Assembly: GCA_947492825.1 (NCBI GenBank)
Contig: CANLNT010000001.1
Coordinates: 1,364,001 to 1,428,000 of the forward strand
DNA from: an uncultured Paracoccaceae bacterium
GTDB lineage: Bacteria; Pseudomonadota; Alphaproteobacteria; Rhodobacterales; Rhodobacteraceae
Reading direction: 5' to 3'
DNA length: 64,000 nt
Part shown: positions 45,272 to 56,565 of the stretch, piece after piece
Layout of the letters: each line of letters starts with the position of its first letter
Numbering within the stretch: position 1 is the stretch's first letter
Program-made: the position numbers and the translations under genes
The notes under the pieces: model-generated
What the model saw: only the letters and a program-made list of their open reading frames with translations
What the model was told of the DNA's origin: nothing
Database searches by the model: none

Positions 45272-47092
45272 ATGGACATTCGCAATATCGCGATTATCGC
45301 ACACGTTGACCACGGCAAGACCACGCTGGTGGATGAGCTTTTGAAGCAATCCGGCGTCTACCGTGAGAATGAAGCCATCACCGAACGCGCGATGGACAGC
45401 AACGATATCGAGCGTGAGCGCGGGATCACAATTCTGGCCAAGTGCACGTCCGTTGAGTGGAAAGGCAAGCGCATCAACATCGTCGACACCCCTGGCCACG
45501 CCGATTTCGGTGGCGAGGTTGAGCGGATACTGTCGATGGTTGATGGCGTCGTTCTGCTGGTGGACGCCGCTGAGGGCCCAATGCCACAGACCAAATTCGT
45601 GACCTCCAAGGCGCTGGCGCTGGGGCTGCGACCTATTGTGGTGGTTAACAAGGTCGACAAACCCGATGGAGAGCCGGATCAGGCCGTCGATAATGTCTTT
45701 GATCTGTTCGCCGCTTTGGAAGCCTCTGACGAACAGCTCGACTTCCCTGTGATGTACGCCTCTGGCCGGTCGGGCTGGTGTGATGCGGAACTGGACGGAC
45801 CGCGCGAGAACCTCGACGCGCTTTTTGATCTGATCGTCGATCACGTGCCGACGCCCAAGCAGATCGCACGCAAGGACGAACCGTTCCAGATGCTTGCAAC
45901 GACCCTGTCGGCGGACCCGTTCATTGGTCGCATTCTAACCGGACGAGTGGAGTCTGGCACTTTGAAAGCAGGTGACACGATCAAGGCGCTCAGCCGTACC
46001 GGCGACAAGATCGAACAATTCCGCGTCTCGAAAATCCTCGCGTTCCGGGGCTTGGGTCAGCAGCCGATTGAACTGGCCGAGGCAGGCGACATCGTGACCG
46101 TCGCCGGTATGGCCAAGGCGACTGTGGCTGACACGCTGTGTGACCCCGCGATCGACATTCCCCTGCCTGCCCAACCGATTGACCCGCCGACAATCACCGT
46201 GACCTTTGGCATCAACGACAGCCCGCTGGCAGGCAAGGACGGCAAGAAAGTGCAGTCCCGCGTTATCCGCGACCGGTTGATGAAAGAGGCCGAGGTCAAT
46301 GTCGCGATCAAAATCGCCGACACACCGGGCGGTGACGCTTTTGAGGTGTCAGGCCGCGGTGAATTGCAGATGGGTGTCCTGATTGAAAACATGCGCCGTG
46401 AAGGGTTTGAGCTGTCGATCTCGCGCCCACAGGTGATTTTCCGTGAGGAGAACGGCCAGCGCATGGAACCGGTCGAGGAAGTCACGATCGACGTGGACGA
46501 CGAATACACCGGCGTTGTCGTGGAAAAACTGACCGGCCCCCGCAAGGGCGAGCTGACCGAGATGAAGCCCGCTGGCGCAGGCAAAACACGGATCATTGCC
46601 CATGTCCCCTCGCGCGGGTTGATCGGCTATCACGGCGAGTTCCTGACCGACACGCGCGGTTCTGGCGTATTGAACCGCATTTTCCACGGCTGGACGGCCT
46701 ATAAGGGTTCTATTCAGGGCCGTCGCCAAGGCGTTCTGATTTCGATGGAAAATGGTGCTTCTGTCGCATTTGCGCTGTGGAACCTTGAAGAGCGCGGCAA
46801 GATGTTCATCGGCGCGCAAGAAGCGGTTTATACCGGCATGATTATTGGCGAGCACAGCCGCGACAACGATCTGGAAGTAAATCCGCTGAAGGGCAAAAAG
46901 CTGACCAACGTCCGCGCATCCGGCACGGACGAAGCTGTGCGTCTGACGCCACCGGTCACCATGTCACTGGAACAGGCGATTGCCTATATCGACGATGATG
47001 AATTGGTCGAAGTGACGCCCAATGCGATCCGCCTGCGCAAGCGTTACCTTGATCCGCATGAGCGCAAGCGTCAGGCACGCGCTGCCAGCTAA
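45272..47092 (+). CDS. typA: translational GTPase TypA/BipA
   Basis: 606 residues, ribosome-binding GTPase with a role in ribosome assembly and stress. G1 is AHVDHGKTT (close to the N-terminus), G3 [11 protein letters not shown] and G4 NKVDKPDG. Domain II, III, V and the C-terminal TypA-specific domain follow in order. Start [11 protein letters not shown] at 45272 is the family N-terminus; a start at 45221 would add 17 residues. Converges on the MOSC gene with a 4-bp overlap. Confidence 0.97.
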   Translation: MDIRNIAIIAHVDHGKTTLVDELLKQSGVYRENEAITERAMDSNDIERERGITILAKCTSVEWKGKRINIVDTPGHADFGGEVERILSMVDGVVLLVDAAEGPMPQTKFVTSKALALGLRPIVVVNKVDKPDGEPDQAVDNVFDLFAALEASDEQLDFPVMYASGRSGWCDAELDGPRENLDALFDLIVDHVPTPKQIARKDEPFQMLATTLSADPFIGRILTGRVESGTLKAGDTIKALSRTGDKIEQFRVSKILAFRGLGQQPIELAEAGDIVTVAGMAKATVADTLCDPAIDIPLPAQPIDPPTITVTFGINDSPLAGKDGKKVQSRVIRDRLMKEAEVNVAIKIADTPGGDAFEVSGRGELQMGVLIENMRREGFELSISRPQVIFREENGQRMEPVEEVTIDVDDEYTGVVVEKLTGPRKGELTEMKPAGAGKTRIIAHVPSRGLIGYHGEFLTDTRGSGVLNRIFHGWTAYKGSIQGRRQGVLISMENGASVAFALWNLEERGKMFIGAQEAVYTGMIIGEHSRDNDLEVNPLKGKKLTNVRASGTDEAVRLTPPVTMSLEQAIAYIDDDELVEVTPNAIRLRKRYLDPHERKRQARAAS

Positions 47093-47568
47093 CCCGCTGT
47101 GATGACGGTAACCGGGGCGCCCAACTTGATGTGCCCCGGTGTGACGACAGATGCATACCAACCGCCGTGCCCGCGCATTGCGTTGTAGCCGCCGGGGCCA
47201 AGCACCTCTTCCATCCGGGAACACGGCGGGCATGGTCCTGTTACATGCAAGATGGCATCGCCGATCCGCAGGTTTGCCTTGCGCAAAGCATAAAGGTTGA
47301 TGCCCGAGGTCATCAGGTTCCGGCGCAGGTCTGTTGGCTCTACGCCCCCGAGACCTGCCAATGTGGCGATCACCGGAAGATGTTCGGCTTGAATCAACGT
47401 CACTGCGCGTTTGCCCGCGCTGGCATGATCGCCCGCCAGTCCATCAGCCGTGATGTCCGCGTGATCCGGTGTCAGGACGGCGCCGCGCCGTTCTGGCCGC
47501 AGGCCGATCCAGTCAAGGCGTCCGTCTTGTGCGTGACGCCCCATCATTTCGGCCAGTTGGCCCTTCAT
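47089..47568 (-). CDS. MOSC domain protein
   Basis: 159 residues, the C-terminal MOSC domain of molybdenum cofactor sulfurase relatives, stand-alone. The conserved Cys is in GPCPPCSRMEEVLGPGGYNA. Likely binds the molybdenum cofactor or handles metal-sulfur transfer; the substrate is unknown. It overlaps the DUF1330 gene by four bases; both lie directly behind alaS. Confidence 0.85.
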   Translation of the reverse strand: MKGQLAEMMGRHAQDGRLDWIGLRPERRGAVLTPDHADITADGLAGDHASAGKRAVTLIQAEHLPVIATLAGLGGVEPTDLRRNLMTSGINLYALRKANLRIGDAILHVTGPCPPCSRMEEVLGPGGYNAMRGHGGWYASVVTPGHIKLGAPVTVITAG

Positions 47569-47855
47569 TCGGCCTCTTCAATGATGCTCAACTCGCGTTC
47601 GGCTGCCCCTTTGGCGTGGCTGAGCGCCTCTTGGTACGCATCCGAATAATAGCAATCATGGGCGGCCTGCAACGACGGGAACCGTGCGACCACATTGCGA
47701 GGACGATCCGGCCCCTCAAGCTGCTCATATGCCCCGCCACGGGCAAGGAATTGCCCGCCATGGGCTGCGATGGCCCCAGTGGCAAGCTCGGCATAACGGC
47801 CATAGGCCTCTGCGTCGGTGACTTTCACATGTGCAATCCACAGTGCTGTCGGCAT
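47565..47855 (-). CDS. DUF1330 family protein
   Basis: 96 residues, a small ferredoxin-like alpha/beta-barrel dimer fold ([61 protein letters not shown]). Function unknown; similar small proteins are monooxygenase-like. It shares one base with the alaS stop (TGATG) and four with the MOSC gene, so alaS - DUF1330 - MOSC form one translationally coupled unit. Confidence 0.9.
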   Translation of the reverse strand: MPTALWIAHVKVTDAEAYGRYAELATGAIAAHGGQFLARGGAYEQLEGPDRPRNVVARFPSLQAAHDCYYSDAYQEALSHAKGAAERELSIIEEAE

Positions 47856-50506
47856 CAGATTCCCTCCAGATAGGTCTTTGCGGCAGCAATCGCTTCATCT
47901 GCCTTGTCCGCTGACGCACCACCGCCCTGCGCCATATCGGGCCGCCCGCCGCCACCTTTGCCGCCCAGCAGCGGTACTGCTGCGCGCAGGACATCGACCG
48001 CCGACACCTTGTTCGTCAAGTCAGTAGTCACACCTGCTGCAACGGCCGCTTTGCCGCCCGCATCGGCAATCAACAGGACCACGCCGCTGCCAATCTTTTC
48101 CTTGAACTGATCAACCAACGCCGGCAGGTCCTTACCGGTGACGCCTTGCATGACCTGGCCCATAAAGCACATGCCATTCACGTCCTCTTGGGTGGGCCCC
48201 GCGTCGCCAGCGCCGCCCATTGCCAGATCACGACGCAATTGTGCGACTTCGTTGGTCAGCGCCTTACGTTCATCCATCAAGGATCTAACCCGGTCGGCAA
48301 CCTCTGAAGTGGGGGTTTTGAGCGCGGCTGCCACATCGGCCAACTGCCGATCCTGCGTCCGCAGATAATCAAGGGCCGCCTGCCCGGTCAGCGCCTCGAA
48401 CCGGCGCACGCCCGCGCTGGACGCGCTGTCACCCAGCGCGACAAAGGCACCAATCTCACCCAAGCGCTTTACATGCGTGCCGCCGCACAATTCGACCGAA
48501 TAAGTCTGGCCGTCCGTCCCTTTGCCCGATCCTTCGGCCACACCCATTGAAACAACGCGCACCTCGTCGCCATATTTCTCACCAAAAAGCGCCTGAGCCC
48601 CCAGCGCGCGGGCGTCATCAGGTGCCATGATCCGGGTTTCCACCGCGCCGTTTTGGCGGATCAGCGCGTTTACTTCGCGTTCGACCTTCTCAATCTCATC
48701 CGCGTGCAGCGCTGTTTGATGGCTGAAGTCAAACCGCAGGCGGTCGGGCGCGTTCAGCGATCCGCGCTGCACCACGTGATTACCAAGCGTGCTCCGCAGT
48801 GCCTCGTTCAACAGGTGCGTGGCCGAGTGGTTCGCCTGAATGTCGCCACGGCGCGTCGGATCAACGCGCAGTTCTGCGCCTTGCCCCATCTTGATCTCAC
48901 CTTCAGTCACCTGCGCGACATGCACGAAGACCCCGGCCACTTTGCGGGTGTCGGTCACAGTGGCCCGGCCCGTTTCGGTCACGATCTCGCCTGCGTCACC
49001 CACCTGACCGCCGCTTTCGGCATAGAACGGTGACTGGTTCAACGCGATTTGCACTTCGCCCTTGGCCGTTTCCGCCAATGTGCCGTCCACCAGCAAGGCC
49101 ACGATTTGACCTTCTGCCATGGTCGTCTCGTAGCCCAGGAAATCGGTGACGCCCTTGTCGTCGGCCACTTCGAACCAGACCGCAGCATCCGCTTCGCCGC
49201 CTGCACCGGACCATGCCGCGCGCGCTTTGGCCTTCTGTTCCTCCATCGCCGCGTCAAAGCCGGGCGTATCCACCCCACGACCTTTTTCGCGCAACGCATC
49301 CTGCGTCAGATCAAGCGGAAAGCCGTAAGTGTCGTAGAGTTTGAACGCCGTCTCACCCGGCAGGTCTGCACCTTCGGGTACATCAACCAAAGCATCGTCC
49401 AAAAGCTTTAAACCGCGATCAAGGGTCTGCTTAAAACGGACCTCTTCGTTCAACAATGTCTCTTCAATCAACCGCTGACCCTGGCCCAACTCTGGATATG
49501 CGGCACCCATCTGTTGCACCAACGCGGGCACCAGCTTGTGCATCACCGGGTCTTTGGCGCCCAGCAGATGTGCATGGCGCATCGCGCGGCGCATGATCCG
49601 GCGCAGCACATAACCGCGGCCCTCGTTGGAGGGCAGCACACCTTCGGCAATCAAGAATGAGGTTGATCGCAAGTGGTCGGCAATCACCCGGTGATGTACA
49701 TTGCCATCCCCAAATGGATCGGTGCTGGTCACATGACCAGACGCCTCAATCAGCGCTTTGAAAAGGTCCGTATCATAGTTGTCATGGCTGCCCTGCAACA
49801 GAGCTGCAATCCGCTCGAGCCCCATGCCGGTGTCAATCGACTGCATGTCGAGCGCCTTCATCGAGCCGTCTTCGAATTGCTCATTTTGCATGAAGACCAC
49901 GTTCCAGATCTCGATAAAGCGGTCGCCATCTTCTTCCGGCGATCCCGGCGGGCCGCCCCAGATATGATCACCGTGATCGTAGAAAATCTCGGTACAGGGT
50001 CCGCAGGGACCGGTCGGCCCCATCTGCCAGAAATTGTCAGAGGTCGCGATGCGGATGATCCGGTCTTCCGGCACGCCCATCTTTTTCCAGATTTCGAACG
50101 CTTCGTCATCGGTGTGATAAACTGTGGTCAAAAGCCGCGATGCATCAACACCTAATTCCTTTGTCACCAACTCCCAGGCGAAGGGGATCGCTTCTGATTT
50201 GAAGTAATCACCAAAAGAGAAGTTCCCCAACATCTCGAAAAACGTGTGGTGCCGCGCGGTATAACCGACGTTGTCGAGATCGTTGTGCTTACCTCCGGCC
50301 CGGACGCATTTCTGTGCTGTTGTGGCCCGATCAAAGGCCCCCGCTTCAACGCCCGTGAACCGGTTCTTGAATTGCACCATCCCAGAGTTCGTGAACATCA
50401 ACGTGGGATCATTGCGCGGGACCAGCGGGCTGGAGGCGACAACCTCGTGCCCTTGGCGTTTAAAATAATCCAGAAAGGTGGATCGAATGTCAGCAAGGCT
50501 TGTCAT
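47855..50506 (-). CDS. alaS: alanyl-tRNA synthetase
   Basis: 883 residues, class II synthetase. The start at 50506 ([18 protein letters not shown]) is the family N-terminus. The catalytic core runs to about residue 450, the editing domain carries the HSATH (HxxxH) and CGGTH motifs for hydrolysing mis-charged Ser/Gly, and the C-terminal C-Ala domain follows. No frameshift. Two small genes are coupled behind it; recA lies upstream in the same direction, separated by a terminator. Confidence 0.97.
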   Translation of the reverse strand: MTSLADIRSTFLDYFKRQGHEVVASSPLVPRNDPTLMFTNSGMVQFKNRFTGVEAGAFDRATTAQKCVRAGGKHNDLDNVGYTARHHTFFEMLGNFSFGDYFKSEAIPFAWELVTKELGVDASRLLTTVYHTDDEAFEIWKKMGVPEDRIIRIATSDNFWQMGPTGPCGPCTEIFYDHGDHIWGGPPGSPEEDGDRFIEIWNVVFMQNEQFEDGSMKALDMQSIDTGMGLERIAALLQGSHDNYDTDLFKALIEASGHVTSTDPFGDGNVHHRVIADHLRSTSFLIAEGVLPSNEGRGYVLRRIMRRAMRHAHLLGAKDPVMHKLVPALVQQMGAAYPELGQGQRLIEETLLNEEVRFKQTLDRGLKLLDDALVDVPEGADLPGETAFKLYDTYGFPLDLTQDALREKGRGVDTPGFDAAMEEQKAKARAAWSGAGGEADAAVWFEVADDKGVTDFLGYETTMAEGQIVALLVDGTLAETAKGEVQIALNQSPFYAESGGQVGDAGEIVTETGRATVTDTRKVAGVFVHVAQVTEGEIKMGQGAELRVDPTRRGDIQANHSATHLLNEALRSTLGNHVVQRGSLNAPDRLRFDFSHQTALHADEIEKVEREVNALIRQNGAVETRIMAPDDARALGAQALFGEKYGDEVRVVSMGVAEGSGKGTDGQTYSVELCGGTHVKRLGEIGAFVALGDSASSAGVRRFEALTGQAALDYLRTQDRQLADVAAALKTPTSEVADRVRSLMDERKALTNEVAQLRRDLAMGGAGDAGPTQEDVNGMCFMGQVMQGVTGKDLPALVDQFKEKIGSGVVLLIADAGGKAAVAAGVTTDLTNKVSAVDVLRAAVPLLGGKGGGGRPDMAQGGGASADKADEAIAAAKTYLEGI

Positions 50507-50576
50507 GGGTATTCCAGGGCATAAAAACTGCGGTTCGTTCCAGATAGCCCCCCGCCCCGTTACTGTCCACCGGGCA

Positions 50577-50610
50577 CGAAAAAAGGGTGCAGGCTTTGCC
50601 GCACCCTTTT
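50577..50610 (-). terminator. rho-independent terminator of recA
   Basis: Perfect 10-bp stem AAAAGGGTGC/GCACCCTTTT with a 10-base loop; on the minus strand a run of six T follows the stem. It sits 68 bases after the recA stop and before the alaS start, in the recA direction. Confidence 0.92.
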
Positions 50611-50677
50611 CCCGGATATTGTCCCCGCGCATTCGGCGCGGGCCAGGCGTTTCAGGTGTCGCCCCGCACCAACTTGA

Positions 50678-51757
50678 TCAGCTTTCGACCAGATCGTCGT
50701 CTTCAGTCGGGTCGTCATCCATCAAATCAAAATCCAGACCATGGGCAGCCCTGATCTTGTCTTCGATCTCAAGCGCCACTGACGGGTTTTCCCGCAGGAA
50801 CAGTTTGGAGTTTTCACGCCCCTGCCCGATCCGCTCATCACCATAGCTGAACCACGCGCCGGACTTTTCGACCACACCGGCTTTGACGCCCAGGTCCAAA
50901 AGCTCGCCATTCTTAGAGATGCCTTCGCCATACATGATGTCGAATTCCACCTGTTTGAAAGGCGGTGCGACCTTGTTTTTGACAACTTTCACGCGGGTCG
51001 CGTTGCCGACAACCTCGTCCCGGTCCTTGATCGCGCCAATACGGCGGATGTCCAGACGGACAGAGGCGTAGAATTTCAGCGCGTTACCACCGGTCGTCGT
51101 TTCGGGGCTGCCAAACATCACGCCAATCTTCATCCTGATCTGGTTGATGAAGATCACCATGCAGCCAGACCGGTTGATGGAACCGGTCAGCTTGCGCATC
51201 GCCTGGCTCATCAGGCGGGCATGCACACCGACACTGCTGTCGCCCATGTCGCCCTCAAGCTCTGACTTTGGTGTTAGGGCCGCAACCGAATCGACGATGA
51301 CCATGTTGACGGCGCCAGACCGCACCAACGTATCCACAATCTCAAGCGCTTGTTCACCAGTGTCGGGCTGCGAAATCAGCAACTCATCAAGGTTCACACC
51401 CAACTTTTTTGCATAAGTCGGGTCCAGCGCATGTTCAGCATCGACAAAGGCGCAAACGCCGCCCTTTTTCTGCTCTTCCGCGATGGCGTGCAGGGTCAAT
51501 GTCGTCTTACCCGACGATTCCGGCCCGTAAATTTCGATAATCCGCCCCTTGGGCAGGCCGCCAATTCCAAGCGCGATATCAAGCCCCAGTGATCCGGTGC
51601 TTGTCGCTTCGATGTCGGGCATCTTGTTTTCACCGCCAAGGGTCATGATCGACCCCTTGCCGAACTGCCGTTCGATCTGGGCCAGCGCGGAATCCAGCGC
51701 CTTTTGCTTATCAGCGGTTTTCTTGTCAGTCATTTTGAGGAGTTCTGCCGTTGCCAT
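50678..51757 (-). CDS. recA: recombinase RecA
   Basis: 359 residues; strand exchange in recombination and LexA coprotease. The P-loop GPESSGKTT is at 78-86, Walker B-like [11 protein letters not shown] and loop L2 [22 protein letters not shown] are intact, and the C-terminus is acidic. The ATG at 51757 is kept; an internal ATG ([10 protein letters not shown]) 24 bases on is an alternative. A LexA box 53 bases upstream indicates SOS control. Confidence 0.98.
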   Translation of the reverse strand: MATAELLKMTDKKTADKQKALDSALAQIERQFGKGSIMTLGGENKMPDIEATSTGSLGLDIALGIGGLPKGRIIEIYGPESSGKTTLTLHAIAEEQKKGGVCAFVDAEHALDPTYAKKLGVNLDELLISQPDTGEQALEIVDTLVRSGAVNMVIVDSVAALTPKSELEGDMGDSSVGVHARLMSQAMRKLTGSINRSGCMVIFINQIRMKIGVMFGSPETTTGGNALKFYASVRLDIRRIGAIKDRDEVVGNATRVKVVKNKVAPPFKQVEFDIMYGEGISKNGELLDLGVKAGVVEKSGAWFSYGDERIGQGRENSKLFLRENPSVALEIEDKIRAAHGLDFDLMDDDPTEDDDLVES

Positions 51758-51809
51758 TCTGGTCCTGTCCTTATGTCACGCCCCTGTCAGGGCGGCAATC
51801 ATGCTCGGT

Positions 51810-51824
51810 GTTCTTCTTGTGTTC
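51810..51824 (-). promoter_or_regulatory. alphaproteobacterial LexA (SOS) box in front of recA
   Basis: The sequence reads GAACACAAGAAGAAC on the recA strand, i.e. GTTC-N7-GTTC on the + strand, the direct-repeat SOS box of alphaproteobacteria (Rhodobacter and Rhizobium types). It lies 53 bases before the recA start codon. Confidence 0.88.
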
Positions 51825-51945
51825 TCATTTCTCTATGAGACCAAAAGTAGAACATTTCAACTAAAATCGACATCAATGAGCCTAGCGAAAAGGTGGTTAA
51901 GAAAGGATTGATGACGTAGAGTGGTGGCCGAAGAAGAGACAAAGG

Positions 51946-52551
51946 ATGCGTGAAGTGCTTGTTTTCAGGAAAGAAAAATTGGTCTTTCTAGCGATGCCAA
52001 AAACCGGCACCACAGCACTGGAAGGTGCCTTGGCGCCGCGGGCTTCGATGGTGATCCGCGAGCCTGCCGATCTTAAGCATGCACCGTGCTATCGGTATCA
52101 GCGATTCATCCTGCCACTGTTAAAAACCGCCAACATTCATGACCTTGAGGTCATGACCCTGATCCGCAACCCCGTGGACTGGCTCAGTTCCTGGTTTCGA
52201 TACCGGTGTCGCGATGCACTGATCGGGCATCCCAATTCGACGCGCGAGGTGTCGTTTGACGCCTTTGTCCAAGAATACTGCAAAGGAAAGCCGGCACCTT
52301 TTGCCAATGTCGGATCTCAGGCGAAGTTTCTGCGCGACACGGATGGGAACCAAAGTGTCGACCACCTTTTTCGCTACGAGGCACAGGACAGTTTGATGGC
52401 ATTCCTGAAGGATCGATTCGGGGACTTTCCGGCGCCCAAAAAGCTCAACGTTTCCCCTGATTTTCAGGTGAATTTAAGCCCCAAAACTCTTGATAAACTT
52501 CATAGAAAACGCGCTGCGGAATTTGAAGCCTGGGAAGCCGCGCAGCACTAA
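51946..52551 (+). CDS. small sulfotransferase-like protein
   Basis: 201 residues. The PAPS 5'-phosphosulfate loop is [15 protein letters not shown] (PKTGTT at 18-23), and a 3'-phosphate motif lies at [13 protein letters not shown] (R74, S81/S82). Both motifs are preserved though the protein is shorter than the usual 250-300 residues. Acceptor substrate unknown; roseobacters often carry several such genes in polysaccharide or surface contexts. It lies between recA and glpK and overlaps the glpK stop by four bases. Confidence 0.8.
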   Translation: MREVLVFRKEKLVFLAMPKTGTTALEGALAPRASMVIREPADLKHAPCYRYQRFILPLLKTANIHDLEVMTLIRNPVDWLSSWFRYRCRDALIGHPNSTREVSFDAFVQEYCKGKPAPFANVGSQAKFLRDTDGNQSVDHLFRYEAQDSLMAFLKDRFGDFPAPKKLNVSPDFQVNLSPKTLDKLHRKRAAEFEAWEAAQH

Positions 52552-54037
52552 CGCACAGATAACGTCCGACTGATTGCATCCTTCCACCCGGCATAGCGCC
52601 GGTCGCGAGTCGCATCATCCATCTGGGCCTTAAACCGTTGGTCAAGCGCCCATTCTTGCGCAAAACCTGCCTGATCGGGATAGATCCCTGCGCGCATCCC
52701 TGCCAGCCACGCCGCCCCCAGGGCTGTCGTTTCCAACACGGTCGGGCGATCAACGGGCGAGCCCAAGATGTCAGACAGGAACTGCATCGCCCAATCACTG
52801 GCACTCATCCCGCCGTCGACACGTAAAACCTGCGCATTATCAGCATCTTGCCAGTCGCTTTTCATCGCCTCTAGCAGATCACGTGTCTGAAACCCGACGC
52901 TTTCCAACGCCGCGCGGGCAAGCTCTTCCGGGCCGGAATTGCGGGTCAGACCGTAGATAGCGCCGCGCGCGTTAGCGTCCCAATAGGGCGCGCCCAGACC
53001 GGTAAATGCGGGCACCAGATACAGCTCTTGCGCAGGATCAGCCTTTTCCGCGAGGGGATGCGTGTCCGCCGCTTTCGCGATGATCCCCAAGCCATCGCGC
53101 AGCCATTGCACCACGGCCCCTGCAATGAAAATCGAGCCTTCTAGCGCATAAGTGGGCTTGCCGTCGAATTGATAGGCGATTGTGCCCAGCAGACGCTTTT
53201 GGCTTTCGACCAGAGTTTCGCCCGTGTTCAACAGCGCAAAACACCCCGTGCCATAGGTCGATTTCAACATGCCCGGTGCAAAACACGCCTGCCCGATTGT
53301 TGCGGCCTGCTGATCGCCGGCAACGCCCAGAATTGGCAACTCCTCACCGAAATATTCTTTGGCCGTCATCCCGAAATCCGCCGCGCAATCAAGCACTTCT
53401 GGCAACATCTTCATCGGAATCCCGTATTTGGCACAAATCGTTTCGTCCCAGACGCCATCACGAATGTTATAAAGCATCGTGCGTGCGGCGTTGGTCGCGT
53501 CGGTGACATGTCGCGCACCGTTGGTGAGCCGCCAAATGAGATAGCAATCGACAGTCCCGAACAGAAGATCCCCTGCCTCTGCCGCAGCCTTTGCGCCGTC
53601 CACGTTTTCAAGCAGCCACTTGAGCTTTGTGCCCGAAAAATAGGGATCAAGCAGCAACCCCGTGCGATGCGTTATCTCAGCTTCGAACCGTCAGCTTTGA
53701 GCGCCTCGCACATCTCGGCTGTGCGCCTGTCCTGCCAGACAATCGCATTGTGGATGGCTTTGCCGGTTTTGCGATCCCAGACGATGGTGGTTTCGCGCTG
53801 ATTGGTGATCCCGATGGCACTGATGTCAGCTGCCGTCAGGCCCGCCTTTGCGATGGCCCCTTGGGATGTGGCCAAGGTTGAAGTCCACAAATCCTCGACC
53901 ACATGTTCGACCCACCCCGACTGTGGGAAGTGTTGGTCAAATTCCTGCTGAGCAGTCGCTTTGATCTTCATCGCACCGTCAAAGATGATGCCGCGGCTCG
54001 AGGTCGTTCCCTGATCAATGGCAAGGATATGGGTCAT
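52548..54037 (-). pseudogene. glpK: glycerol kinase with a single-base frameshift
   Basis: Glycerol kinase in two frames. The 5' part (54037-53672) encodes residues 1-121, from [21 protein letters not shown], ending in ADGSKLR then a stop. The 3' part continues in another frame with [18 protein letters not shown] to the normal C-terminus. Near 53683-53687 the DNA reads TCGAAGCTG; adding one G (TCGGAAGCTG) restores [12 protein letters not shown]. So one base is missing, either in the cell or in the sequence. Everything else is intact (ATP-binding GTTSS, glycerol-binding region). It is the third gene of glpD - DUF805 - glpK. Confidence 0.88.
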
Positions 54038-54051
54038 GAGGTCGGGTTCCT

Positions 54052-54756
54052 TTATCCGAAACGGTTTGGTCCGGGCGTGCCACGCGTGCAGAAAAACACG
54101 AGAATTACGACGATATAGACGAGGAGGCCAATCCCAAAGAGGCCTGCAAGGGCCAGGAATGATCCAGCCGGTTCAGCGTCGAGTGGCACATCCGCATACA
54201 TGGAAAACCCAAGCGCGGCGGTTGCAAAAAGCACAATATAGAACCCACCAATCCACCAGCCGCTGCGATTTACGTCGTGTAACCTGCGCCAGGATACGGC
54301 GAGCGTCGGCAGCAAAAGGACCAGTGACGCAATAGAATTGAGCGGTGAAAAATCGCCAGTCGCGCCAAGAATGAACCCGTCAACGAAACCGGTGACAAAT
54401 CCGATCAGCAACTGCCAGAGGAAGAAATACCAGAACTCTGACCGGCTCGCGCGGCCCGAGAAGGTCGCGTATTTACTGAAACACACCTTCAGCGCCTCGG
54501 CAAAGCCGCGCGCGGGTGCACCAACATAAAGACCATCATGCCCGACGACCCCGCCTGACGCGGCTGCGCCGATCGGCGGTGGCCCGTCTTGAAAGTCAAA
54601 GTGGCGCGCTGCGGGTTCCCAAACCGGCAGGTTTTCGTTCCACACTAACGTGTGGCCTGCGATTGTACCGCTTCGGATCAGCCCTTCGATTTGCGACGTC
54701 GAAAAAGGTCCGCGACTATCGCCGCCGTCAACATAGTGCCATTGCTCTGTCGTCAT
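54052..54756 (-). CDS. GYF-DUF805 membrane protein
   Basis: 234 residues. The N-terminus is a GYF_2-type domain (residues 1-55: [22 protein letters not shown], then [12 protein letters not shown]), which binds proline-rich peptides or membrane partners. A linker with [11 protein letters not shown] leads to a DUF805 domain with four membrane segments (about 100-225). The function is unknown. It lies between glpD and glpK in the glp operon, 14 bases before glpK, a placement that suggests a link to glycerol or lipid metabolism but may be incidental. Confidence 0.85.
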   Translation of the reverse strand: MTTEQWHYVDGGDSRGPFSTSQIEGLIRSGTIAGHTLVWNENLPVWEPAARHFDFQDGPPPIGAAASGGVVGHDGLYVGAPARGFAEALKVCFSKYATFSGRASRSEFWYFFLWQLLIGFVTGFVDGFILGATGDFSPLNSIASLVLLLPTLAVSWRRLHDVNRSGWWIGGFYIVLFATAALGFSMYADVPLDAEPAGSFLALAGLFGIGLLVYIVVILVFFCTRGTPGPNRFG

Positions 54757-54843
54757 TGCTGCCGTCCTGCGATTGTCATTGCCGGCATGCTGTCAAAGCC
54801 GCCCACTGGGGGCAACACCCCGCGAAGAACTCTGTTTGATCTG

Positions 54844-56406
54844 TCACGCGACTGCCATGGGCGCGTTCTTGGCCATATACTGGTCAAGTGTGGCAATCTG
54901 TTCTTGCGTCATCCGCAGGCCAAGTTTGCTGCGCCGCCAAACCACATCCGCCGCAGCACGTGCATATTCATGGGTCATGAGCCAGCGCACTTCAGCCTCG
55001 GTCAGCGTCGCACCAAAGTCGCGGCCCAGATCGGCTGCCGTTTCCGCGTCCCCCAGCAGAACACGGGCATCGGTGCCATAGGCGCGGATCAAGCGCTTTG
55101 CCCATCGGTCGTCCAGAAAGGCAAAGTCGCTGCGCAGTGCGGCAATTTCCTTGCCGACATCGCCCACGGGAAAATCGCCGCCGGGCAAGGCCACACCTGC
55201 CGTCCACGGGCCCGTCCCGCCGACGAGTGGGGCCAGCTTGGCCATGACGTTTTCGGCCAGCTTGCGGTATGTCGTGATCTTGCCACCAAAAATACTCAGC
55301 AAGGGTGCGCCGGTGTCATCCAGCGACAGCACATAATCGCGCGTCGCTGCCGTCGCTGATTTGGCCCCGTCGTCATAAAGCGGGCGGACACCGGAATAGG
55401 TCCAGACCACATCATCACGCGTCACGGGTTTTTCAAAATACTGGCTGGCAAAGGCGCACAGATAATCCTGCTCTGCCTCTGTTGCGATCGGCGTTCGGTG
55501 CAGATCATCATGTTCTGCATCTGTGGTGCCGATCAGGGTAAAATCAGTCTCGTAAGGGATCGCAAAGATGATCCGGCCATCTTCGCCTTGGAAAAAGTAG
55601 CACTTGTCGTGGTCATAGAGTTTCTTGGTGACGATATGGCTGCCGCGCACCAGCCTGATCCCTTCAGAAGTGTTCAGCCGCACCGTGTCGCGCACGATGT
55701 TTTCAACCCACGGGCCGCCCGCGTTGACTAAGGCGCGCGCAGTGAAGCTTTGCACACCGTCAGGCCCCTCAACCGTCACAACCCAATGATCTGCGCCGCG
55801 CCGCGCCGTGGTCACCTTGGTGCGCACCATGATCTTAGCGCCGCGCAACTCTGCATCGCGGGCGTTAAGCACAACAAGTCGCGAATCCTCGATCCAGCAG
55901 TCAGAATACTCGTAGGCCTGCGCAAATTTCTGCTTCAGCGGCTGGCCAAGCGGGTCTATTGTCAGGTCGACCGTGCGCGTGCCGGGTAGAATTTTGCGCC
56001 CTCCAAGATTGTCGTACATGAACAACCCCAATCGGATGAGCCAGGCCGGTCTGCGGCCTTTCATCCAAGGCATCATCAGCGACAAGAGCCGTGATGTCGG
56101 GGTTTCGTTCTCGAACCGCATGTCCTTGTGGTACGGCAAGACAAAACGCATCGGCCAAGAGATATGCGGCATCGCCGACAACAGCACTTCCCGCTCGATC
56201 AGCGCCTTGCGAACAAGCCCGAACTCAAAGAATTCCAGATAGCGCAACCCACCGTGGAACAACTTGGTCGAAGCAGAAGAGGTCGCTGAGGCCAGGTCAT
56301 TCATTTCGGCAAGCGCGACACGCAGGCCCCGCCCTTGCGCATCACGCGCCACGCCGACACCATTGATGCCGCCGCCGATGACAAACAGGTCAAAATCCGT
56401 AGACAT
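54844..56406 (-). CDS. glpD: aerobic glycerol-3-phosphate dehydrogenase
   Basis: 520 residues, FAD enzyme at the inner membrane that oxidises glycerol 3-phosphate to DHAP and feeds electrons to quinone. The FAD-binding GxGxxG is in FVIGGGINGVGVARDAQGRG at the N-terminus; ASTKLFHGGLRYLEFFEFGL follows. The ATG at 56406 (MSTDFDLFVIGG) is preferred over 56451. It is divergent from glpR and first in its operon; two candidate GlpR operators lie in the intergenic space. Confidence 0.95.
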   Translation of the reverse strand: MSTDFDLFVIGGGINGVGVARDAQGRGLRVALAEMNDLASATSSASTKLFHGGLRYLEFFEFGLVRKALIEREVLLSAMPHISWPMRFVLPYHKDMRFENETPTSRLLSLMMPWMKGRRPAWLIRLGLFMYDNLGGRKILPGTRTVDLTIDPLGQPLKQKFAQAYEYSDCWIEDSRLVVLNARDAELRGAKIMVRTKVTTARRGADHWVVTVEGPDGVQSFTARALVNAGGPWVENIVRDTVRLNTSEGIRLVRGSHIVTKKLYDHDKCYFFQGEDGRIIFAIPYETDFTLIGTTDAEHDDLHRTPIATEAEQDYLCAFASQYFEKPVTRDDVVWTYSGVRPLYDDGAKSATAATRDYVLSLDDTGAPLLSIFGGKITTYRKLAENVMAKLAPLVGGTGPWTAGVALPGGDFPVGDVGKEIAALRSDFAFLDDRWAKRLIRAYGTDARVLLGDAETAADLGRDFGATLTEAEVRWLMTHEYARAAADVVWRRSKLGLRMTQEQIATLDQYMAKNAPMAVA

Positions 56407-56476
56407 TTCCGCACCTCGTCGCTGAGCCTGTGCTGTAGCATCCGGCACCATGCCCGCAAGGGTATCTCGCCAACCG

Positions 56477-56500
56477 GTTCGCTTTACTCACAACGAACAT
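56477..56500. promoter_or_regulatory. candidate GlpR operator, site 1
   Basis: Inverted repeat GTTCG - 12 bases - CGAAC, with ACGAACAT on the right arm, in the glpD-glpR intergenic region, 71 bases upstream of the glpD start. The CGAACAT arm resembles the E. coli GlpR half-site as I recall it. Assigned by position and symmetry, not by experiment. Confidence 0.55.
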
Positions 56501-56540
56501 CAATAACCTTCGATTCTACGGCACAATAGCTTTCTATGTA

Positions 56541-56562
56541 TTCGCTTATGACATAAAGCGAA
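56541..56562. promoter_or_regulatory. candidate GlpR operator, site 2
   Basis: Palindrome TTCGCTT - 8 bases - AAGCGAA, ending three bases before the glpR start. It shares the TTCGCTT half with site 1 (TTCGCTTTA at 56478). Occupancy would block glpR itself, implying autoregulation. Confidence 0.65.
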
Positions 56563-56565
56563 CAC

